A stretch of DNA of 17,132 nt, from contig CAYPOY010000086.1 in NCBI GenBank assembly GCA_964412395.1, positions 1 through 17,132 of the forward strand, read 5' to 3'. Position 1 is the first letter of the stretch. The number at the start of each line of letters is the position of its first letter. The position numbers and the translations under genes were made by a program. Positions 13,631 through 17,132 of the stretch are shown here, one piece after another. The DNA is from CAYPOY01 sp964412395 (GTDB lineage: Bacteria > Chloroflexota > Anaerolineae > B4-G1). The notes beneath the pieces are model-generated. The model saw nothing but the letters and a program-made list of their open reading frames with translations, searched no databases and was not told the origin of the DNA.

Positions 13631-13852
13631 ATGCCGAAGATCAAGACTCACAAGTCTACGTCCAAGCGTTTCCGCCGGACGAAAGGCGGCAAGGGTAAGT
13701 TGATGCGCACCAAGCTGGGTAAATCCCACTTGCGGCGCAAAAAGAGTGCGCGCGCCAAGCGCCTCTACGACGACATGCTTCCAGTCGAGTCGAAGGGTGT
13801 GCAGCGGCGTGTGAGCCGCCTGGCACCATATCTGAGGGAAAAGGGGAAGTAG
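13631..13852 (+). CDS. rpmI: 50S ribosomal protein L35
   Basis: 73 residues, starting MPKIKTHKSTSKRF, with the basic core TKGGKGKLMRTKLGKSHLRRKKSARAKR, then a short tail RRVSRLAPYLREKGK. It is slightly longer than the ~65 residues common in the family. The start lies 7 nt after the infC stop, with AGGAG almost touching the ATG, so translation probably follows from infC. The infC-rpmI-rplT order is the widely conserved operon. Confidence 0.95.
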   Translation: MPKIKTHKSTSKRFRRTKGGKGKLMRTKLGKSHLRRKKSARAKRLYDDMLPVESKGVQRRVSRLAPYLREKGK

Positions 13853-13856
13853 TGCG

Positions 13857-14207
13857 GTGAGAGTCAAAGGAGGGACCAGGACACGCTATCGCCATAAGAA
13901 GGTCATCCGCCAGACCAAGGGGTACTACGGTACGCGCCACCATCTCTTCCGCCGGGCCAACGAGGCGTGGATGAAAGCGCAGTGGTACGCCTATCGTGAC
14001 CGGCGGCAGCGGCGGCGGGACCTGCGGCGGTTGTGGATCACGCGCATCAACGCAGCGGCGCGGGAGAACGACCTTTCCTACAGTCGCTTCGTCCACGGCC
14101 TGAAACAGGCCGGGGTGGAGTTGAACCGCAAGGTTCTGGCCGACATCGCCGTGCGGGATGCGGAGACGTTTGCTCAATTGGTCGAGGTGGCGAAGAACGC
14201 GGTGTAG
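13857..14207 (+). CDS. rplT: 50S ribosomal protein L20
   Basis: 116 residues from GTG 13857 (MRVKGGTRTRYRHKKVIRQT). Family signatures GYYGTRHHLFRRANEAWMKA, YRDRRQRRRDLRRLWITRIN and AARENDLSYSRFVHGLKQAG are intact. L20 binds 23S rRNA early in 50S assembly and in some bacteria represses the operon. The start is 4 nt after the rpmI stop. The GGGGAAG in the last codons of rpmI is the likely ribosome site. Confidence 0.96.
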   Translation: MRVKGGTRTRYRHKKVIRQTKGYYGTRHHLFRRANEAWMKAQWYAYRDRRQRRRDLRRLWITRINAAARENDLSYSRFVHGLKQAGVELNRKVLADIAVRDAETFAQLVEVAKNAV

Positions 14208-14231
14208 ACTCGTCGTCAGCGAAAGGTGAAG

Positions 14232-14259
14232 AGCGGGGGCCATTCAGCCCCCGCTTTTC
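14232..14259 (+). terminator. Intrinsic terminator after rplT
   Basis: AGCGGGGGC (14232-14240) and GCCCCCGCT (14247-14255) pair perfectly around a 6-nt loop, followed by TTTCCTGTTT. It ends the thrS-infC-rpmI-rplT unit. The facing recD2 gene ends 35 nt downstream, so the hairpin may also help there, although its minus-strand tail is not T-rich. Confidence 0.88.
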
Positions 14260-14293
14260 CTGTTTCCGGTTCCACGTCCCAGCGTTACTGAAA

Positions 14294-16579
14294 TCAACCC
14301 TCCCTCAGCCGCACGCTCAGCCCTGAGTGCCGCTCCCGCACTTTGGCGTTGCGCACGGCGATTCCGATCGCCCGCCGCGTCCCCACCAGCACGACCAGCC
14401 GTTTGGCCCGCGTGATGCCGGTGTAGAGCAGGTTGCGCTGTAACATCAGGTAGTGCTGGGTCAGCATCGGCATCACCACGGCGGTGTACTCCGAGCCTTG
14501 CGACTTGTGAACCGACACGGCAAAGGCGTGCACCAGTTCGTCGGCCTCGCCCCAGTCGTAGACCACCGGCTGGCCGTCTATCGTCACCGTCAGTGTCTGC
14601 TCCACAGGGTCTATCCTCACCACCCGGCCGATGTCCCCGTTGTAGACGTCGCGGAGGTAATTGTTACGTATCTGCATCACTTTGTCCCCCACGCGAAAGG
14701 CCCGCCCACCCAGCCGCCGTTCGACCTTGCGCGGGGAGGCGGGGTTGAGCGCTTCCTGCAGGCGGGCGTTGAGGTTGGCGACTCCGCACGCCCCCCGGTA
14801 CATCGGCGCCAGTACCTGTACCTGGTCCACGGGGTCCAGGCCGAATTTGCGTGGAACCCGTTGCTGCACGATGTCCACCAGCAGGTCGGCGGCCTCCTGG
14901 GGGTCTTTTTTGGAGAAGAAGTAGAAGTCGTCGAACTGGTTGAGGATAGGCATCTGTCCCCGGTTGATGCGGTGGGCGTTGACGACGATGCCGCTGTCGG
15001 CCGCCTGGCGGAAGATGGTGGTGAGGCGCACGACGGCGGCGCGACCGGAGGCGATGATGTCGCGCAGGACGTCGCCCGCGCCGACGGAGGGGAGTTGGTC
15101 CACGTCGCCGACGAAGAGCACGTGCGCAGCCGGGTCCACTGCCTTGAGCAGGTGGTTGGTCAACAGGAGGTCCAGCATAGAGGCCTCGTCCACGATGAGG
15201 CAGTCCACCCCCAGCGGGTTCTCCTCGTTGCGGCGGAATCCCTCCAGCGGGGAGTACTCCAGCAGCCGGTGGATGGTCTTGGCGGGGCGCTCCGTCGCCT
15301 CCGAGAGACGTTTGGCGGCGCGGCCGGTGGGGGCGCAGAGGGCGTAGCGGCAGCGGAATGCCTCCAGTGCCCCGATGACGGTGCGCACGGAGACGGTTTT
15401 ACCTGTTCCCGGGCCGCCGGTGAGCACGGTCACCTTGTGGGTGAGTGCAGCACGCACAGCATCCCGCTGCTCGGGTGAGAGTTCGATGGCGGAGCCCCGG
15501 GTGACCTGCGCCAGCAGCGCGTCCCAATCCACACTGCGGAAGGGGAACAGGCGGGTGGTGGGGCTTTCGACCAGCCCCTGCAGGCGGCGGGTGACGCCGA
15601 TTTCGCCGTAGTAGAATGGCGTCAGATAGACGGCCTGTTCCTCGCGCACGGCATGCCCCCCCTCTTTCCCCCCCAATGGGGGGGAGGACCTCCCCTCTTT
15701 CCCCCCTGCTGGGGGGAGCCCTCCCTCTTTCCCCCCTGCTGGGGGGGAGGGAAGGGGGGGCGGGTAAACCAGTGTCTCGCGGCGCACCACCTCGTCGGCG
15801 TCCAAGTCCTCGATGGCTGCCCTGACCAAGTCGGAGGGGACGTTGAGCAGGCGAGCCGCCTCCATCACCAGCTCCTCCTCCGGTGCGTAGACGTGGCCCT
15901 CGTCGGCCAGTTGGCTCAGCGCGTAGGCCACGCCGGCCTGCACGCGAGATGGCGCGTCGGGCGGCAACCCCAGGTCGCGGGCGATTTTGTCGGCGGTCTT
16001 GAAACCCACGCCCCAGATGTCGCGGGCCATCCGGTAGGGATCCTCCTGCACCACCTGCAGCGCATCGTCGCCGTAGGTCTTGTAGATTTTGACGGCCAGG
16101 CCGGTGGTGACGCCGTGGCTCTGGAGGAACAGCATTACTTCGCGGATGTGTTTCTGCTCCTCCCAGGCTTTGGCGATGGCGGCCGTCCGCTTGGGCCCCA
16201 CGCCGAGCGCCTCCCGCAGCCGCCGGGGCTCTTCATCGAGCACGCGCAGTGTGTCGGTGCCGAAGCGCTGGACGATGCGGGCCGCAGTGACAGGCCCTAC
16301 CCCCTTGACCAGTCCCGAGCCCAGGTACCGTTTGATGCCCTCGACGGTGGCCGGGAGAATCTGCTCGCACCGCTCGACCTTGAACTGGCGGCCGTACTGC
16401 GGGTGGGTCGTCCAGGTGCCCTCCAGGCGCAGGCTCTCGCCGGGGTTGACCTCAGGCAGGTTGCCGACGACGGTGGACAGGCCAATCTGCCCCGGCACGT
16501 TCAGACGGATGACGGAGTAGCCAGTCTCCTCGCTGTAGTAGGTGACACGCTCGACGGTGCCCTTGAGTTGCTCAGACAT
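14294..16579 (-). CDS. recD2: RecD2-type ATP-dependent DNA helicase
   Basis: 761 residues from ATG 16579 (MSEQLKGTVERVTYYSEETG). A longer frame starting upstream would include a simple repeat and is rejected. An N-terminal OB-like domain is followed by helix-hairpin-helix pairs (SGLVKGVGPVTAARIVQRFG, REALGVGPKRTAAIA, IWGVGFKTADKIARDLGL). The SF1B motor has Walker A GGPGTGKT (388-395), Walker B LIVDEASM (461-468), GDVDQLPSVG (491-500), VHKSQGSEY (690-698) and TGITRAK (720-726). RecD2 is a 5'-3' helicase without RecBC, linked to DNA repair. Residues ~273-308 are an insertion (SPPAGGKEGG-like units) encoded by three GC-rich palindromic units. The -10 element sits 7 nt before the ATG and no ribosome site is seen, suggesting a leaderless mRNA. 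Confidence 0.94.
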   Translation of the reverse strand: MSEQLKGTVERVTYYSEETGYSVIRLNVPGQIGLSTVVGNLPEVNPGESLRLEGTWTTHPQYGRQFKVERCEQILPATVEGIKRYLGSGLVKGVGPVTAARIVQRFGTDTLRVLDEEPRRLREALGVGPKRTAAIAKAWEEQKHIREVMLFLQSHGVTTGLAVKIYKTYGDDALQVVQEDPYRMARDIWGVGFKTADKIARDLGLPPDAPSRVQAGVAYALSQLADEGHVYAPEEELVMEAARLLNVPSDLVRAAIEDLDADEVVRRETLVYPPPLPSPPAGGKEGGLPPAGGKEGRSSPPLGGKEGGHAVREEQAVYLTPFYYGEIGVTRRLQGLVESPTTRLFPFRSVDWDALLAQVTRGSAIELSPEQRDAVRAALTHKVTVLTGGPGTGKTVSVRTVIGALEAFRCRYALCAPTGRAAKRLSEATERPAKTIHRLLEYSPLEGFRRNEENPLGVDCLIVDEASMLDLLLTNHLLKAVDPAAHVLFVGDVDQLPSVGAGDVLRDIIASGRAAVVRLTTIFRQAADSGIVVNAHRINRGQMPILNQFDDFYFFSKKDPQEAADLLVDIVQQRVPRKFGLDPVDQVQVLAPMYRGACGVANLNARLQEALNPASPRKVERRLGGRAFRVGDKVMQIRNNYLRDVYNGDIGRVVRIDPVEQTLTVTIDGQPVVYDWGEADELVHAFAVSVHKSQGSEYTAVVMPMLTQHYLMLQRNLLYTGITRAKRLVVLVGTRRAIGIAVRNAKVRERHSGLSVRLREG
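15656..15760. repeat. Three in-frame GC-rich palindromic units inside recD2
   Basis: CCTCTTTCCCCCC occurs three times, spaced 33 nt (15667 to 15700) and 30 nt (15700 to 15730) by the end of the TTT. Each is followed by AATG or TGCT and a G-run, so each unit is a hairpin (C6-7 / G6-7). On the coding strand they give PPAGGKEGG, PPAGGKEG and PPLGGKEGG. Both spacings are multiples of three. Confidence 0.8.
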
Positions 16580-16586
16580 CGAGGGA

Positions 16587-16614
16587 ATAATAGCAGAAAA
16601 GGGGCAGGATGCAA
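16587..16614 (-). promoter_or_regulatory. Promoter of recD2, probably leaderless
   Basis: On the minus strand TTGCAT (16614-16609) and TATTAT (16592-16587) with a 16-nt spacer. The -10 element ends 7 nt before the ATG at 16579, where transcription would start. No Shine-Dalgarno sequence is present upstream. Confidence 0.55.
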
Positions 16615-16659
16615 GAAGTGGAGAGTGGGAGAGTGTTGGGGTGTGGGAGAAAAGGCGGC

Positions 16660-16704
16660 GTGCCTGGGAGCCCACCAGGGCGGGGTTGGCTGACCCCCAG
16701 GCAC
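16660..16704. repeat. 9-bp inverted repeat upstream of recD2
   Basis: GTGCCTGGG (16660-16668) and CCCAGGCAC (16696-16704) match perfectly with 27 nt between. On the minus strand CGCCGCCTTTTC follows the second arm, a weak terminator-like tail. It could be a terminator or part of a scattered repeat. Confidence 0.45.
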
Positions 16705-16923
16705 TGCCAAGAGAGAAGAAGATTTGTCACGACCAGTCCCGGTTTTTTTGGTGTGCCCCGCTGGGAAACGGTCGCTTCAGACAAAACTATTATACCTCAG
16801 AACAGGTGTCTTGAGGGTTTCATATGCGTTACAGGTGCGTTTCTGCTTTGTAACTTTTGTTGAACCAGAACTGGCGGTGGAAAAGTGGCTCCTGGTGGGA
16901 CAAACCGCGTGACTTGTGCAAAT

Positions 16924-17132
16924 CTACTCGTCTTCTTCCTTGACCAGCGCCGAGAGGATGATGGTGACGATGCTGACGATGAGCGCTCCCAGGAAGCCAG
17001 ACCAGAAGCCGTCCACGTAGAAGCCGACGTGGAGCCAGTTGACTGCGATGGCCGAGGCCAGCCACAGCGTGATGCCATTGATGACCAGGACGAACAGGCC
17101 CAGCGTGAGCAGGATGAGCGGGCAGGTCAGGA
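16924..17132 (-). CDS. Phage-holin-4-like small membrane protein (5' end outside window)
   Basis: The last ~69 codons are visible, ending at TAG 16926-16924. The translation holds two hydrophobic segments, LILLTLGLFVLVINGITLWL and SGFLGALIVSIVTIILSALV, joined by an amphipathic stretch (VNWLHVGFYVDGFW), and ends KEEDE. The INGITLWLA...FW.GFLGALIVSIV pattern fits the Phage_holin_4_2 family (PF04020), ~110-120-residue four-helix membrane proteins common in bacterial chromosomes and generally not true phage holins. Function unknown. The N-terminal half lies beyond the window. Confidence 0.75.
   Translation of the reverse strand, partial: LTCPLILLTLGLFVLVINGITLWLASAIAVNWLHVGFYVDGFWSGFLGALIVSIVTIILSALVKEEDE

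Larger units (their letters stand above)
16580..16923. other. Intergenic region between recD2 and the holin-like gene
   Basis: 344 nt with no supported gene. It contains the recD2 promoter, a degenerate ~7-nt purine-rich repeat (about 16618-16650), a 9-bp inverted repeat GTGCCTGGG/CCCAGGCAC (16660-16668, 16696-16704) and an isolated minus-strand TATAAT (16794-16789) with no good -35 element. The right half is more AT-rich. No terminator was recognised for the holin-like gene. Confidence 0.6.

Noticed and set aside
14453..15478. Plus-strand frame of 341 codons opposite recD2
   Set aside because: His/Val/Gly-rich antisense shadow of a gene with complete helicase motifs.
16580..16675. Upstream extension of recD2 to 16675
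   Set aside because: The added 32 residues translate a simple repeat (SHTPTLSHSP) and the -10 element; the conserved protein starts at MSEQLKGTVERV.
15653..16693. Plus-strand frame of 346 codons opposite the recD2 N-terminal part
   Set aside because: Antisense shadow; its start lies in the palindromic repeat and it has no recognisable domain.
16797..17078. Minus-strand frame of 93 codons at the right end
   Set aside because: Ser/Arg-rich overlap of the holin-like membrane protein, which is in another frame and has two clear membrane segments.

Overview
The window reads as a GC-rich bacterial genome scaffold, most likely a Chloroflexota (Anaerolineae-like) organism. That placement is inference. 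It rests on a T-box leader before thrS in a non-Firmicutes-looking genome, a threonyl-tRNA synthetase without a TGS domain, surface proteins with Pro/Thr stalks and DUF11 repeats, consensus TTGACA/TATAAT promoters, and many short GC-rich palindromes and heptamer arrays. A 10-N scaffold gap lies at 4177-4186.

Left part (1-2319, minus strand): an acyl carrier protein, a membrane-anchored FecR-like protein with a proline-rich stalk, and a secreted DUF11-repeat protein that runs off the window. All three point the same way. A near-consensus promoter at 2455-2483 drives at least the first two.

Middle part (2676-10631, plus strand): a divergent surface-glycan cluster. Order: a WbaP-type polyprenyl-phosphate hexose-1-phosphate transferase (3' end lost in the gap), a heptose-7-phosphate kinase (hddA type), a sedoheptulose-7-phosphate isomerase (gmhA), a heptose-1,7-bisphosphate phosphatase (gmhB), a hexapeptide-repeat O-acetyltransferase, a membrane GT2 glycosyltransferase and a B12-binding-type radical SAM protein. 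Starts and stops overlap from gmhB onward, so the genes are probably translationally coupled. Together they look like a pathway that makes an activated D,D-heptose and builds a lipid-linked, acetylated glycan for the cell surface. The nucleotidyltransferase that would finish GDP- or ADP-heptose is not in the window.

Right part (10632-14262, plus strand): a consensus promoter, a T-box riboswitch with its terminator, a short Thr-rich reading frame whose stop overlaps the thrS start, then thrS, infC (AUU start, own promoter), rpmI and rplT, closed by a strong terminator.

Far right (minus strand): a RecD2-type helicase, probably translated from a leaderless mRNA, and the 3' end of a small phage-holin-4-like membrane protein.

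The most unusual signal is a set of small repeat elements living inside or at the edges of genes: GC-rich palindromes that add PPxGGxEGG-like peptides to GmhA, GmhB and RecD2; two frame-preserving heptamer arrays inside the radical SAM gene; and a degenerate duplicated start in the GT2 gene.
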